The notes below the pieces were generated by a model. That model saw only the letters and a list, made by a program, of their open reading frames with translations. It was not told where the DNA came from and searched no databases. Positions 1 through 8,757 of a stretch of DNA of 64,000 nt are shown here, in pieces. Every line of letters starts with the position of its first letter. The first letter of the stretch is position 1. The stretch comes from Mangrovimicrobium sp048323675 (GTDB taxonomy: Bacteria > Pseudomonadota > Gammaproteobacteria > Pseudomonadales > Halieaceae): contig NZ_JBLWFK010000005.1 in NCBI RefSeq assembly GCF_048323675.1, positions 124,001 through 188,000 of the forward strand, written 5' to 3'. The position numbers and the translations under genes are program-made.

Positions 1-98
1 GCGCCCACATCGTCGACGGCCGGGTGCCCCACGCAGTCCTGCTGGAAATCTTCACCGATGAAGGGGTGGGCACGCTGATTACCAACCAGCGCGGATGA
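1..98 (+). CDS. argB: Acetylglutamate kinase, C-terminal end (partial)
   Basis: Only the last 31 codons lie in the window, read in the frame starting at base 3 and ending with TGA at 96-98. The visible tail (HIVDGRVPHAVLLEIFTDEG, then VGTLITNQ) matches the C-terminus of ArgB, which phosphorylates N-acetylglutamate in arginine synthesis; this segment belongs to the amino-acid-kinase fold. In pseudomonad-like genomes argB sits just upstream of slmA and pyrE, as here. The N-terminal substrate and ATP sites are outside the window, so integrity cannot be judged. Confidence 0.85.
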   Translation, partial: AHIVDGRVPHAVLLEIFTDEGVGTLITNQRG

Positions 99-205
99 AT
101 GTGCAAACTGAGGCCTGAATCACAGCAGAAATACGTTGCGCTTGTTGCAGCTCCGATAGGTAATCGCTAGCATGAGCAACGGTCAGCTGCCACTTGTCAC
201 CACCC

Positions 206-847
206 ATGCCACCTAAAAGATCGCAACGGCGCCAGCAGATTCTGGAAGCGCTTGCCCAGATGCTTGAGGCCAACCCGGGCAACCGCATCACCACCGCGGG
301 ACTGGCCCGGCAGGTGGGTGTTTCCGAAGCTGCGCTGTACCGTCACTTCCCCAGCAAGTCAAAAATGTTCGAGGGCCTGATCGAGTTTATCGAGGAGACC
401 CTGTTCAGCCGCATCAAGCTGATCCTCAACGAGGAACAGACCGCGGCGGGGCGCTGCGAAAAGATGCTGACCCTGCTGCTGGCGTTTACCGAGCGCAATC
501 CCGGCATCACCCGCATCCTGACCGGCGACGCCCTGGCGGGCGAAACCGAGCGCCTGCATGCCCGGGTTGCCCAACTGTTCGATCGCTTCGAAACCCAGAT
601 CAAGCAGGTTATCCGCGAAGCGGAAATGCGTGAGGGCCTGCGCCCGGTGATTCCCCTGCCCGCGGCCGCCAACCTGCTGATGGCCACCGCCGAGGGGCGA
701 ATTTCACAGTATGTGCGCTCCAACTTCCGCCGCTCGCCGACCGAAGACTGGAAAGCCCAGTGGGATTTGTTGATGGCAGATTTCTTCAGGGATGCCGTCA
801 GCCAGCCGGTACCGGGGGGATTCGCCCGGCCCGCCAGCCAGGCCTGA
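206..847 (+). CDS. slmA: Nucleoid occlusion factor SlmA (TetR family)
   Basis: SlmA binds specific chromosomal sites and blocks FtsZ assembly over the nucleoid. The protein is 213 residues from the ATG chosen here, near the usual ~200. It has an N-terminal TetR helix-turn-helix (about residues 10-55, including VSEAALYRHFPSKSKMFEGL) and a helical C-terminal dimerisation domain. A TTG at 194 would add four residues; neither start has a strong ribosome-binding site, and the ATG was preferred because the added residues have no counterpart in the family as I know it. The gene lies between argB and a convergent DUF4124 gene, the usual setting near pyrE. It belongs with dnaA and parAB as a cell-cycle function, though they are about 50 kb apart. 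Confidence 0.95.
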   Translation: MPPKRSQRRQQILEALAQMLEANPGNRITTAGLARQVGVSEAALYRHFPSKSKMFEGLIEFIEETLFSRIKLILNEEQTAAGRCEKMLTLLLAFTERNPGITRILTGDALAGETERLHARVAQLFDRFETQIKQVIREAEMREGLRPVIPLPAAANLLMATAEGRISQYVRSNFRRSPTEDWKAQWDLLMADFFRDAVSQPVPGGFARPASQA

Positions 848-851
848 GAAG

Positions 852-1532
852 TCAGCGACGCGGGTCGATCTGGCTGCCCGATCCGCTTTTTGCCGAGCTC
901 CGGTTGGCCATCTGCCGGCGAAATTCCACCATGTCCTCGAGTTCGCCAAAGCGTTCGATATCCGCGGCATAGGTGGCTTCCACAGCTTCGATTTCCACTT
1001 CCCGGTCGGCAATTGCATTGTCGGTGATGCCGATTTCCGACTGCAGGTCGCTGATTGCTTTGAGGTGTTCCTCACTCACCGACTGGCCCCGGCGCTGCGC
1101 CTCCGCCGCCTGGGACTGGTAGTTTTCCACCTGCTGCCGGAGTGAGCGCTTGTTGCTTTTCAGGATGCTGACCCGGATGCGCAGGTCGCCGAGGGCGCGC
1201 TCCCGCGCGGCCTCGATATCTTCCACCGAACTGTAGCGGCGCAGCAGGGATTCGTCCCATTTGCGCAGGCGCTCCGCCTCTTCCTGGGCGCGCATCTCAT
1301 TCGCCACCGCGGCCTGCTGTTCGGCAGTGACCTGGGGCGGCACCACGCGGATCACCACACCGTCCTTGTTGAGAACCTCGTAGCCATTCTTCACCGACTC
1401 CGGCGGGATGTTGTCGTCCATCACCGTATTGCCCTCGCTGTTCTTGTAGCGGTAGAGATTCGCCGCCTGCACAAGGCTGGCGGAGACGGCGCATACGAGG
1501 GCGAGGCACAGGGCTGTGGTGTTTTTGCTCAT
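852..1532 (-). CDS. DUF4124-domain secreted protein with coiled coil
   Basis: About 226 residues from the ATG at 1532; an upstream in-frame start at 1568 would put a proline/glycine-rich stretch before the signal peptide and is less likely. The N-terminus is a signal peptide ending near VQA, so the protein is probably periplasmic. It is followed by a DUF4124-like motif (LYRYKNSEGNTVMDDNIPPE) near residues 25-60. Most of the rest is charged, Gln/Glu-rich and predicted coiled coil (about residues 80-210). It follows pyrE on the same strand with a 37-base gap, so the two may be co-transcribed. Function is unknown; the family is common in gammaproteobacterial envelopes. Confidence 0.8.
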   Translation of the reverse strand: MSKNTTALCLALVCAVSASLVQAANLYRYKNSEGNTVMDDNIPPESVKNGYEVLNKDGVVIRVVPPQVTAEQQAAVANEMRAQEEAERLRKWDESLLRRYSSVEDIEAARERALGDLRIRVSILKSNKRSLRQQVENYQSQAAEAQRRGQSVSEEHLKAISDLQSEIGITDNAIADREVEIEAVEATYAADIERFGELEDMVEFRRQMANRSSAKSGSGSQIDPRR

Positions 1533-1569
1533 AGGGCCAATATAGGGTCTCCCGGGGGGGGCGGGCAAG

Positions 1570-2214
1570 TCACACGCCGTATTGCTGGCGATAGTCCTTC
1601 ATCGCAGCGACGACGCCCTCCGGGGCGGATGCCGACGCTTCCAGGTAGTCGATGATGTGGCTCATGTCGATAATGCTGAACACTGGCAGGCCGTGACTTT
1701 CCTCCAGCTCCTGGATCGCGGAAAGCTCGCCCGCTCCGCGTTCCTGGCGGTTGAGGCCGATTACCACGCCGGCCGCGGTCGCGCCGGCGCCCTCGATCAT
1801 GGCGAGAACTTCGCGCACCGCAGTACCCGCGGTGATGACATCGTCGATCACCAGCACCCGCCCCTGCAGGGGCGCGCCTACCAGGATGCCGCCCTCGCCG
1901 TGATCCTTGGCCTCCTTGCGGTTGTAGGCAAAGGGAATGTCGATGCCATGCTGGTCGGCGAGGGCGATCGCCGTGGCAGCGGCCAGGGGAATGCCCTTGT
2001 AGGCGGGGCCGAGCAGCACATCGAACTGGACCCCGGAATCAACGATCCGCTGGGCGTAGCAGCGGCCCAGCGCCGCCAGGGCGCGCCCGCTGGCAAAGGC
2101 GCCTGCATTGAAGAAATAGGGGCTGCGCCGGCCGGATTTGAGGGTGAACTCGCCAAAGCGGAGCACTTCGTACTCGCGCGCGAGCTGTATGAAATCGGAC
2201 TGGTATTGCTGCAT
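1570..2214 (-). CDS. pyrE: Orotate phosphoribosyltransferase
   Basis: PyrE joins orotate to PRPP to give orotidine 5'-phosphate, the fifth step of pyrimidine synthesis. At 214 residues it has the family's normal length. The PRPP-binding motif VIDDVITAGT is at residues 122-131, the KSGRRSPYFFN segment near 27-36 contributes to orotate and phosphate binding, and the flexible loop (NRKEAKDHGEGG) is near 98-109. It is divergent from crc, with 271 bases between them, the same pairing as in Pseudomonas. No attenuator-like rph-pyrE arrangement is present: rph lies on the far side of crc and ends convergently with it. Confidence 0.98.
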   Translation of the reverse strand: MQQYQSDFIQLAREYEVLRFGEFTLKSGRRSPYFFNAGAFASGRALAALGRCYAQRIVDSGVQFDVLLGPAYKGIPLAAATAIALADQHGIDIPFAYNRKEAKDHGEGGILVGAPLQGRVLVIDDVITAGTAVREVLAMIEGAGATAAGVVIGLNRQERGAGELSAIQELEESHGLPVFSIIDMSHIIDYLEASASAPEGVVAAMKDYRQQYGV

Positions 2215-2485
2215 CAGGTATCCGGCCTCGTTGTGGTGTCCCAGGTACTCCCCCGCACAGGGAACTGGGCTTTGTATTCAGCCGCATCCCCCGATAGAAT
2301 GAGGGGTCATCCACTCCCGGCCGCCCTCTGTAAAAACCAATCCCAAGGGGAGGTTCAGCGGTCGTGGGAATAACTGTGGAAGAATTAGCTGTTTGTGGAC
2401 AATTACCCACCCTTTCGGGGCAGCAGGAGTGCTGCTCCGCCGAGGGCTCAGGTATCATACACGCTCAATACACAAGGGACCATGC
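2215..2485. other. Divergent intergenic region pyrE/crc
   Basis: This 271-base gap must hold the promoters of pyrE (minus) and crc (plus). A TATCAT hexamer at 2453-2458 is a possible crc -10 element, but I see no good -35 upstream of it. A short stem AGCA-GGAG-TGCT occurs near 2422-2433. A TGTGGACAA near 2393 resembles a DnaA box with one mismatch and is probably chance. No conserved small RNA or riboswitch was recognised. Confidence 0.4.
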
Positions 2486-3253
2486 ATGAGGATCATCAGC
2501 TTCAGCGCCGACGGCATCAGGGAGGCGGCTGAAAAAGGTTTTTACGACTGGCTGGAGGAACAGGACGCGGACTTTGTCTGCATCCAGGACCTGCGCTGCT
2601 CGGAGTATGACCTTCAGGACAACATGTATTTCCCTCCGGACTACAACCCCTACTTCCTCGATAATATCGACGGCAAGACCAACGGGGTGGCCCTGTACTG
2701 CCGCAAACTGCCCAAAGCCATCATGACCGGCCTCGGCTTTACCGAATTCGACATGGAAGGCCGCTACATCCAGGCGGACTACGAGAACATCAGTGTCGGC
2801 TGCCTGCTGGCGCCCTACGCCGCCCCCGGCGACGCCGACCAGCTGGCCCGCAAGCAGGAATTCTTCCAGCTGCTGGGCAACCACCTGCAGAAAGTGCGCA
2901 ACAAGCGCCGCGAGTTCATTATCTGCGGCGGCTGGCATATCGCCCACACCCCCGGCGATGTCGAGGACACCGAGCGCAACAGCACCCTGCCCGGCTTCCT
3001 CGCCGAAGAGCGCCAGTGGATCAACGAACTGCTGGAAAACGGCTACGTCGACGCCTTCCGGGAAATCAACTCGGACCAGGATGAATTCAGCTGGTGGCCC
3101 GACGGCGATCCCGAGAGCGGCAACGGCTGGCGCACCGATTACCACATCGTCTCCCAGGGGCTGAAATACAGCGTGGACTACGGCGCCATCTACAAGGTGA
3201 AAGAGTTCTCCACCCACGCCCCGGTCATCATGGATTACGACATCGAGCTGTAG
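2486..3253 (+). CDS. crc: Crc-type ExoIII-family protein, catalytically degenerate
   Basis: The 255-residue protein has the exonuclease III / AP endonuclease fold but has lost most catalytic positions. The first-strand Asn is Ala (SADG instead of the family N-x-NG), the metal-binding Glu is Asp (IQDLR), the G-D-x-N motif reads GGWH, and the Asp before the final His is Thr (STHAP). The NGWRTDY segment with its Asp and the last His remain. This is the pattern of Pseudomonas Crc, which acts with Hfq on target mRNAs in catabolite repression and is not a nuclease. The position beside divergent pyrE and convergent rph is also that of crc. Start ATG 2486 is chosen because MRIIS aligns with family N-termini. 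Whether it controls translation here is inference. Confidence 0.88.
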   Translation: MRIISFSADGIREAAEKGFYDWLEEQDADFVCIQDLRCSEYDLQDNMYFPPDYNPYFLDNIDGKTNGVALYCRKLPKAIMTGLGFTEFDMEGRYIQADYENISVGCLLAPYAAPGDADQLARKQEFFQLLGNHLQKVRNKRREFIICGGWHIAHTPGDVEDTERNSTLPGFLAEERQWINELLENGYVDAFREINSDQDEFSWWPDGDPESGNGWRTDYHIVSQGLKYSVDYGAIYKVKEFSTHAPVIMDYDIEL

Positions 3254-3270
3254 GGCCTCAGCAGAGGCCC
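3253..3270. terminator. Hairpin between convergent crc and rph
   Basis: Perfect 7-bp stem GGGCCTC / GAGGCCC with a 4-base loop, starting on the last base of the crc stop codon and 21 bases from the rph stop. It has no T-tract on either strand, so it is at best a weak bidirectional terminator or an mRNA-end stabiliser. Confidence 0.4.
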
Positions 3271-3291
3271 CGGCCGCTCAGCAAGCTGTAA

Positions 3292-4014
3292 TCAACCCTC
3301 CGCCAACGCCGCTTTTTGCGCGGCGACCAGTTGGCCGATACCCCCGGCCGCCAGGTCGAGCATGGCATTCAGGTCTTCGCGGGCAAATGGCATGCCTTCC
3401 GCGGTGCCCTGCACCTCGATAAACCCGCCATCTTCACCCATGATCACGTTCATGTCGGTATCCGCCGCCGAATCCTCCGGGTAATCGAGGTCCAGCACCG
3501 GCACGCCCCGGTATACGCCCACCGAAACCGAGGCCACCATCTGCAGCAGCGGGTCGGTCCTGATCAGCTTCTTGCGCTGCAGGTGGTTGATGGCATCGAC
3601 CAGCGCCACGCAGGCGCCGGTAATCGAGGCGGTGCGGGTGCCGCCGTCGGCCTGGATCACATCACAGTCCACGGTGATAGTGAATTCGCCGAGTTTCTTC
3701 AGGTCGATCGCGGCGCGCAGGGAGCGGCCGATCAGGCGCTGGATTTCCACCGTGCGCCCGCCCTGCTTGCCCCGCGCTGCTTCCCGGTCCATGCGCGACC
3801 CGGTCGAACGCGGCAGCATCCCGTACTCCGCGGTTACCCAGCCACTGCCGCTGCCGCGCAGGAAGCGTGGCACACCCTCCTCCACCGAGGCGGTGCAGAT
3901 GACCCGGGTATCGCCAAACGACACCAGCACGGAGCCCTCCGCGTGACAGGTGAAGTGTCGTTGGATGGAAATATCCCGGAGCTGGTCCGGCGCGCGGCCA
4001 CTGGGTCGTTGCAT
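3292..4014 (-). CDS. rph: Ribonuclease PH
   Basis: RNase PH is a phosphorolytic 3'-5' exoribonuclease that trims tRNA 3' ends. The 240-residue product from ATG 4014 matches the family's usual 238-240; the open frame extends further upstream but that extension is non-conserved and overlaps the yicC start region. Visible features are the N-terminal RPSGRAPDQLR, the phosphate-site segment MLPRSTGSRMDREA-ARGKQGGR, and the Asp-rich active-site strand LDLDYPEDSAADTDMNVIM. It is divergent from yicC (118 bases) and convergent with crc. Confidence 0.98.
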   Translation of the reverse strand: MQRPSGRAPDQLRDISIQRHFTCHAEGSVLVSFGDTRVICTASVEEGVPRFLRGSGSGWVTAEYGMLPRSTGSRMDREAARGKQGGRTVEIQRLIGRSLRAAIDLKKLGEFTITVDCDVIQADGGTRTASITGACVALVDAINHLQRKKLIRTDPLLQMVASVSVGVYRGVPVLDLDYPEDSAADTDMNVIMGEDGGFIEVQGTAEGMPFAREDLNAMLDLAAGGIGQLVAAQKAALAEG

Positions 4015-4132
4015 CAATCTACTCCTTCGTCTGGGGGGCGACAGTATACGCAATCGGCCCGCCCGGCGTACTGTGCCCCCCCAGTGCAAGCTGATAAACT
4101 TCGCTCTTTGGTTTGCAGCAGGAGCCGCAGCG

Positions 4133-5002
4133 TTGACCAGCATTCGCAGTATGACCGCATTCGCCCGGGAGAGCGGCAGCACCGAACGGGGCGTGCTTAC
4201 CGTGGAGCTGCGCACGGTCAACCACCGCTACCTCGACTGCAATTTCAAGCTGCCAGACGACCTGCGCGCCCTGGAACCGCAACTGCGCGAACAGCTGGCC
4301 AGCAAACTGACCCGCGGCAAGGTGGACTGCCTGGTCCGCCTGCAGGCCACCGCCACCCAGGCCAGCGGTTTCAACGTCAACAGTGAAGCCCTCGCGCAAC
4401 TCGCTGCCGCCGCGGACCTGGTTGCCGGGGAATTCAAACTGCGCAAACCCAGCGCCCTCGAAGTCCTGCAGTACCCCGGCATCTGCCACGCACCGGACAG
4501 CGACGAGGAGACCCTGCAGCAGGCTGCCAGCCAGCTGTTCGGCAAGACCCTCGATTCCCTGTTGCGCTTTCGCGAGCGGGAGGGCGAAAAGCTCGCCGCC
4601 CTGGTCGTCGAGCGGCTCGCCCTGGTAGATGCCGAAGTCGCCACCACCCGCGCGGCGCTTCCCGCGCTGCGCCAGCACCAGCACCAGCGCCTGCAGCAGC
4701 GTATCGCCGAGCTGGGTGTCGAGGTCGACCAGGGACGGCTGGAGCAGGAACTGGTCTACCTGGCCCAGAAAGCCGACGTGGACGAAGAGCTCGACCGCCT
4801 GACCACCCACTGCGAGGAAGTGCGCCGGGCCCTGAAAAAAGGCAGCCCCTGCGGCCGCCGGCTGGACTTCCTGATGCAGGAACTCAACCGCGAGGCCAAC
4901 ACCCTGTCCTCCAAGTCCAACTCCAGCGGCACCACCCAGAGCGCCGTGGAGCTGAAAGTGCTGATCGAGCAAATGCGCGAACAGATCCAGAACATCGAAT
5001 GA
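4133..5002 (+). CDS. yicC: YicC-family endoribonuclease
   Basis: YicC proteins (YicC_N plus DUF1732 domains) are conserved endoribonucleases linked to RNA decay in stationary phase. The TTG at 4133 is favoured because GGAG lies 9 bases upstream and it gives an N-terminus (MTSIRSMTAFARES) that aligns with E. coli MIRSMTAYARR and a length of 289 residues, close to the usual 287. ATG 4151 is the alternative. The C-terminal motif with CGRRLDFLMQELNREANTL (about residues 244-262) is a family hallmark. It precedes gmk by 16 bases, an operon pairing seen in many Gammaproteobacteria. Confidence 0.95.
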   Translation: MTSIRSMTAFARESGSTERGVLTVELRTVNHRYLDCNFKLPDDLRALEPQLREQLASKLTRGKVDCLVRLQATATQASGFNVNSEALAQLAAAADLVAGEFKLRKPSALEVLQYPGICHAPDSDEETLQQAASQLFGKTLDSLLRFREREGEKLAALVVERLALVDAEVATTRAALPALRQHQHQRLQQRIAELGVEVDQGRLEQELVYLAQKADVDEELDRLTTHCEEVRRALKKGSPCGRRLDFLMQELNREANTLSSKSNSSGTTQSAVELKVLIEQMREQIQNIE

Positions 5003-5018
5003 GGTCAGGACACCGCAG

Positions 5019-5636
5019 ATGAGCCCCACTGGAACCCTGTACACCGTCTCCGCCCCTTCCGGCGCCGGCAAAACCAGCCTGGTCAATGCGCTGATCGACA
5101 GCAGCAAGAACCTGCGCGTTTCGGTCTCCCACACCACCCGCGACAAGCGGCCGGGAGAGACCGACGGTGTCGACTACCACTTCATCTCCGAAACGCAATT
5201 CCTCGGCATGCTGGAGCGCGCCGAATTCCTCGAGCACGCCAATGTCTTCGGCAACCTCTACGGCACCTCCCAGCTCTGGGTCGAGGAGCAACTTGCCGCC
5301 GGCATCGACGTCATTCTCGAGATCGACTGGCAGGGCGCCGCCCAGGTCAAGCGCCTGCGCCCGGATACCCTGTCCATCTTTATCCTCCCGCCCTCGCGAC
5401 TCACCCTGCTGCAGCGCCTCACCGCCCGCGGCCAGGACGACGCCGCCACCATCGACGGCCGCATGGCCAAGGCGGTGGAGGAGATGTCCCACTACGTCGA
5501 AAGCGATTTCCTGGTGGTCAACGACGATTTCGACCACGCCCTGGCCGGGCTGCAGTCGATCATCCAGTGCCAGCGGCTCAAGACCAGCAAGCAGCAGGTG
5601 ACCCAGGAGGCCCTGCTGGGTTCGCTGTTCGACTGA
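5019..5636 (+). CDS. gmk: Guanylate kinase
   Basis: Gmk converts GMP and ATP to GDP and ADP in purine salvage and (p)ppGpp recycling. The P-loop APSGAGKT is at residues 12-19, followed by the GMP-binding segment SHTTRDKRPGE (about 38-48) and the EIDWQGAAQ motif near residue 100. Length 205 is standard. It is the second gene of yicC-gmk and lies directly upstream of rpoZ-spoT, a classic arrangement that places guanine nucleotide supply next to ppGpp metabolism. A 230-base gap and a separate TATAAT box precede rpoZ, so rpoZ-spoT probably also has its own promoter. Confidence 0.98.
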   Translation: MSPTGTLYTVSAPSGAGKTSLVNALIDSSKNLRVSVSHTTRDKRPGETDGVDYHFISETQFLGMLERAEFLEHANVFGNLYGTSQLWVEEQLAAGIDVILEIDWQGAAQVKRLRPDTLSIFILPPSRLTLLQRLTARGQDDAATIDGRMAKAVEEMSHYVESDFLVVNDDFDHALAGLQSIIQCQRLKTSKQQVTQEALLGSLFD

Positions 5637-5818
5637 ACCCCACCGCTGTTTGTACACAAAGTATCTGTTAAAAGGCTTCGATCCATAGCACCAGTCACGG
5701 CCGTCACCCCCCGCCACCAGATGTGCCGGGGCTAGAGTGTGAGGCGCAGCCTGCCCGGAACCCGGGCCAGCCAACCGACGCGTACTTTTCACGCTGGAGC
5801 GAACCCCCACTCCCGGGG

Positions 5819-5824
5819 TATAAT
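5819..5824 (+). promoter_or_regulatory. Candidate -10 element of rpoZ-spoT
   Basis: A perfect TATAAT hexamer 43 bases before the rpoZ ATG. The -35 at the expected distance (TGGAGC, 5795-5800) matches the consensus poorly, so the promoter may depend on an activator or be weak. The rest of the 230-base gmk-rpoZ gap contains a small GC-rich stem near 5750-5767 and nothing else I can name. Confidence 0.5.
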
Positions 5825-5866
5825 TTCTGGTTCTGTTTTATTGCCTTATCTGAGGACGATTCACCA

Positions 5867-6133
5867 ATGGCACGTGTAACCGTAGAAGATTGCCTGGAAA
5901 ACGTAGCGAACCGTTTTGAACTGGTCATGGTCGCCAGCAAGCGCGCCCGCCAGATGGCCACCGGCGGCAAGGACCCGCTGGTCGAGGAAGAATCCGACAA
6001 GCCCACCGTTATCGCCCTGCGCGAGATCGCCGACGGCCTGATCACCCCGGACATCCTGCTCCGTGAAGACGAACTGGACGCCGAGGATGAGCTCGCCGAG
6101 GTGATGATGGAGGCGGACCACGAGTCCCGCTAA
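5867..6133 (+). CDS. rpoZ: RNA polymerase omega subunit
   Basis: Omega binds the C-terminus of beta' and helps assemble and stabilise RNA polymerase; in E. coli it also forms part of a ppGpp site. The 88-residue protein begins MARVTVEDCLENVANRFELV and has the conserved KRARQMATGG and KPTVIALREIADG segments, with an acidic tail. The reading frame stays open upstream to 5723, but that extension is not conserved and includes the -10 box, so ATG 5867 is the start. It lies 36 bases upstream of spoT, the usual rpoZ-spoT pair. Confidence 0.98.
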   Translation: MARVTVEDCLENVANRFELVMVASKRARQMATGGKDPLVEEESDKPTVIALREIADGLITPDILLREDELDAEDELAEVMMEADHESR

Positions 6134-6169
6134 AACTCTCTGGCATCGACGCTGTCCGGTCCCCCGCCC

Positions 6170-8293
6170 ATGACTGCATTACAAAGCCTTGATGCCTTTA
6201 ACGCCCAGCTCCGGGGTTACCTGACCCCGGAGCAGAGCAACCACGTCATACGTGCGTACTATTTCGCTGAGCAGGCCCATTTCGGGCAGTTACGGCGCAG
6301 CGGTGACCCCTACGTCTCCCACCCGCTGGCGGTAGCCAGCATCCTCGCCGAAATGCACATGGACCACCAGAGCCTGATGGCCGCCATGCTGCACGACGTT
6401 ATCGAGGATACCGGCATTCCCAAGGCCGCCATCAGCGAACAGTTCGGCACCGCGGTGGCCGACCTGGTGGACGGGGTCAGCAAGCTGACCCAGATGGAAT
6501 TCGAGTCGCTGGAAGAAAAGCAGGCGGAGAATTTCCAGAAGATGGCCATGGCCATGGCCCGCGATATCCGCGTGATCCTGGTCAAGCTGGCGGATCGCCT
6601 GCACAACATGCGCACCCTCGGGGTGCTGCAGCCCGCCAAGGCCCGGCGCATCGCCCGGGAGACCCTCGACATCTACGCGCCGATCGCCATGCGCCTGGGC
6701 ATGAACAACGTGCGCATGGAATTCGAGGACCTCGGCTTCAGCGCCCTGCACCCGATGCGCTCGCGGCGCATCGAGACCGCCCGCGAAAACGCCCGCGGCC
6801 GGCGCAAGGAACTGGTGGACAAGATCCGCCAGCAGATCCAGGCCACCCTCGAACACGAGGGCCACGAGGCCGAGGTGATCGGCCGCGAGAAACACCTGTA
6901 CAGCATCTACAGCAAGATGAAGTCCAAGCGGAAATCCTTTTCCGAGATCATGGACATCTACGCCTTCCGCATCATCGTCGATTCGGTGGACACCTGTTAC
7001 CGGGTGCTCGGCTGCATTCACTCGCTGTACAAACCGGTGCCCGGGGAATTCAAGGACTACATCGCCATTCCCAAGGCCAATGGCTACCAGTCCCTGCACA
7101 CGGTGCTGATGGGCATGCACGGCGTGCCCATCGAGATCCAGATCCGCACCCGCGAGATGGAGGAGATGGCAAATAACGGCATCGCCGCCCACTGGCTGTA
7201 CAAGAGCGAGTCCGACTCCGCCAACGGCAGCCACCAGCGCGCCCGGGAATGGGTGCAGGGCCTGCTGGAGATGCAGCAGCGCGCCGGCAACTCGCTGGAG
7301 TTCATCGAGAGCGTCAAGATCGACCTGTTCCCGGACGAGATTTACGTCTTCACCCCCAAGGGGCGCATTTTTGAACTGCCGCGGGGTGCCACCCCGGTGG
7401 ACTTCGCCTACGCAGTGCATACGGATGTCGGCAACAGCTGCGTGGCGTGCCGCATCAACCGGCGCCTGGCGCCGCTGTCGGAACCGCTGCAGAGCGGCCA
7501 GACCGTGGAAATCCTCACCGCCCCGGGGGCCAGCCCCAACCCCTCGTGGTTCAATTACGCGGTCACCGCCAAGGCGCGCACGAATATCCGCCACTACCTG
7601 AAGCACCAGACCAGGGACGATTCTGTCGCTCTCGGCCGGCGCCTGCTGGATCGCGCGCTGGCCTCGCTGGACAGCAGCCTCGACAGCGTTCCATCCGATG
7701 AGATCGAAGAGTACCTGCGCGAGCACGGATACCCTAAACTCGAGGACATGCTCGAGGATATCGCCCGCGGCAACCGCCTGCCGGCCATAACCGCCCAGCA
7801 AATCCTGGGCGCCGAAAGCGCCGAGCAGCCGGAACCGGAGGACACTGAACCGGTGGCCATTCGCGGTACCGAAGGCTTTATGCTCACCTTCGCCCGCTGC
7901 TGCCACCCGATCCCCGGGGACCCGATCGAGGGCTACCTGAGTTCCGAGAAAGGCGTCGTGGTGCACCGCGAGCGCTGTCGCAACCTCGCCGAGATTCGCG
8001 AGAACAGCGACCGCCTGGTGGCACTGCGCTGGGACGAACGGGTGGAGGGCGACTACGCCGTGGAACTGCGCATCGAGGTGGAAAACCGCCGCGGTATGAT
8101 CGCGGTGATCGCCACGCGGATTAACGCCATGGGCGTCAACATCGAAAAAATTTCCACCGAGGACAAGGACTACCAGTTCACCTACGTCGACCTGGAAATC
8201 CTGGTCCATAACCGCATACACCTGGCGCGCATCATGAAGCGCCTGCGCAGCATCAGCCATGTGCGCCGGGTAACCCGTTTCAAGACGGGCTGA
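6170..8293 (+). CDS. spoT: Bifunctional (p)ppGpp synthetase/hydrolase SpoT
   Basis: SpoT makes and degrades the stringent alarmone. The 707-residue protein has an HD hydrolase domain with the metal site intact (HDVIED, His75-Asp76), a synthetase domain with YSIYSKMKSKRKS and EFKDYIAIPKANGYQSLHT, a TGS domain (DEIYVFTPKGRIFELPRGAT, about 388-450), a CCHP-containing helical/zinc-finger-like segment near 576-600, and a C-terminal ACT domain (about 632-707). Both catalytic halves look functional, with the K-D pair in the synthetase loop typical of bifunctional enzymes and not of RelA. It follows rpoZ and precedes ridA and recG. Confidence 0.98.
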   Translation: MTALQSLDAFNAQLRGYLTPEQSNHVIRAYYFAEQAHFGQLRRSGDPYVSHPLAVASILAEMHMDHQSLMAAMLHDVIEDTGIPKAAISEQFGTAVADLVDGVSKLTQMEFESLEEKQAENFQKMAMAMARDIRVILVKLADRLHNMRTLGVLQPAKARRIARETLDIYAPIAMRLGMNNVRMEFEDLGFSALHPMRSRRIETARENARGRRKELVDKIRQQIQATLEHEGHEAEVIGREKHLYSIYSKMKSKRKSFSEIMDIYAFRIIVDSVDTCYRVLGCIHSLYKPVPGEFKDYIAIPKANGYQSLHTVLMGMHGVPIEIQIRTREMEEMANNGIAAHWLYKSESDSANGSHQRAREWVQGLLEMQQRAGNSLEFIESVKIDLFPDEIYVFTPKGRIFELPRGATPVDFAYAVHTDVGNSCVACRINRRLAPLSEPLQSGQTVEILTAPGASPNPSWFNYAVTAKARTNIRHYLKHQTRDDSVALGRRLLDRALASLDSSLDSVPSDEIEEYLREHGYPKLEDMLEDIARGNRLPAITAQQILGAESAEQPEPEDTEPVAIRGTEGFMLTFARCCHPIPGDPIEGYLSSEKGVVVHRERCRNLAEIRENSDRLVALRWDERVEGDYAVELRIEVENRRGMIAVIATRINAMGVNIEKISTEDKDYQFTYVDLEILVHNRIHLARIMKRLRSISHVRRVTRFKTG

Positions 8294-8343
8294 TCGCCTC
8301 ACCGACAATAAGCCGCCAGTAGCACACCAGCAGGAGTAGTATC

Positions 8344-8727
8344 GTGACCAACCGCGCCATTATTTCCACCCCCCGGGCTCCCGAGGCCATCGGCCCCTAT
8401 TCCCAAGCCGTGAAGGTCGGCAACACCGTGTGGATTTCCGGGCAGATTCCCCTGGTCCCGGAGACCATGGAACTGGTCCAGGGGGACATCCGCGCCCAGG
8501 CGACCCGGGTGTTTGAAAATCTCGCGGCGATTGCCGAGGCCGCCGGCGGCAGTCTCAACCACGCGGTCAAGATCAACATCTCACTGACCGACCTCGGTGA
8601 TTTCGCCGCGGTAAACGAGGTGATGGCCAGCTTCTTCAATGAGCCCTACCCGGCGCGCGCCTGTGTCCAGGTCGCTGCGCTGCCGAAAGCCGTCGACATC
8701 GAGGTGGAGGCCATTCTCTCGGTCTGA
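8344..8727 (+). CDS. ridA: RidA family enamine/imine deaminase
   Basis: RidA hydrolyses reactive enamine/imine intermediates released by PLP enzymes such as threonine dehydratase. The 127-residue protein carries the conserved Arg105 in PYPARACVQV and the PEAIGPYSQAV and WISGQIPL segments of the YjgF/YER057c/UK114 family. It starts with GTG at 8344 behind a clear AGGAG. Location between spoT and recG is typical of pseudomonads, and the same-strand spacing (50 and 30 bases) suggests one transcription unit from rpoZ to ubiC. Confidence 0.97.
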   Translation: MTNRAIISTPRAPEAIGPYSQAVKVGNTVWISGQIPLVPETMELVQGDIRAQATRVFENLAAIAEAAGGSLNHAVKINISLTDLGDFAAVNEVMASFFNEPYPARACVQVAALPKAVDIEVEAILSV

Positions 8728-8757
8728 GGTCGGTCGGCGAATACCCTGGAATCCCGG

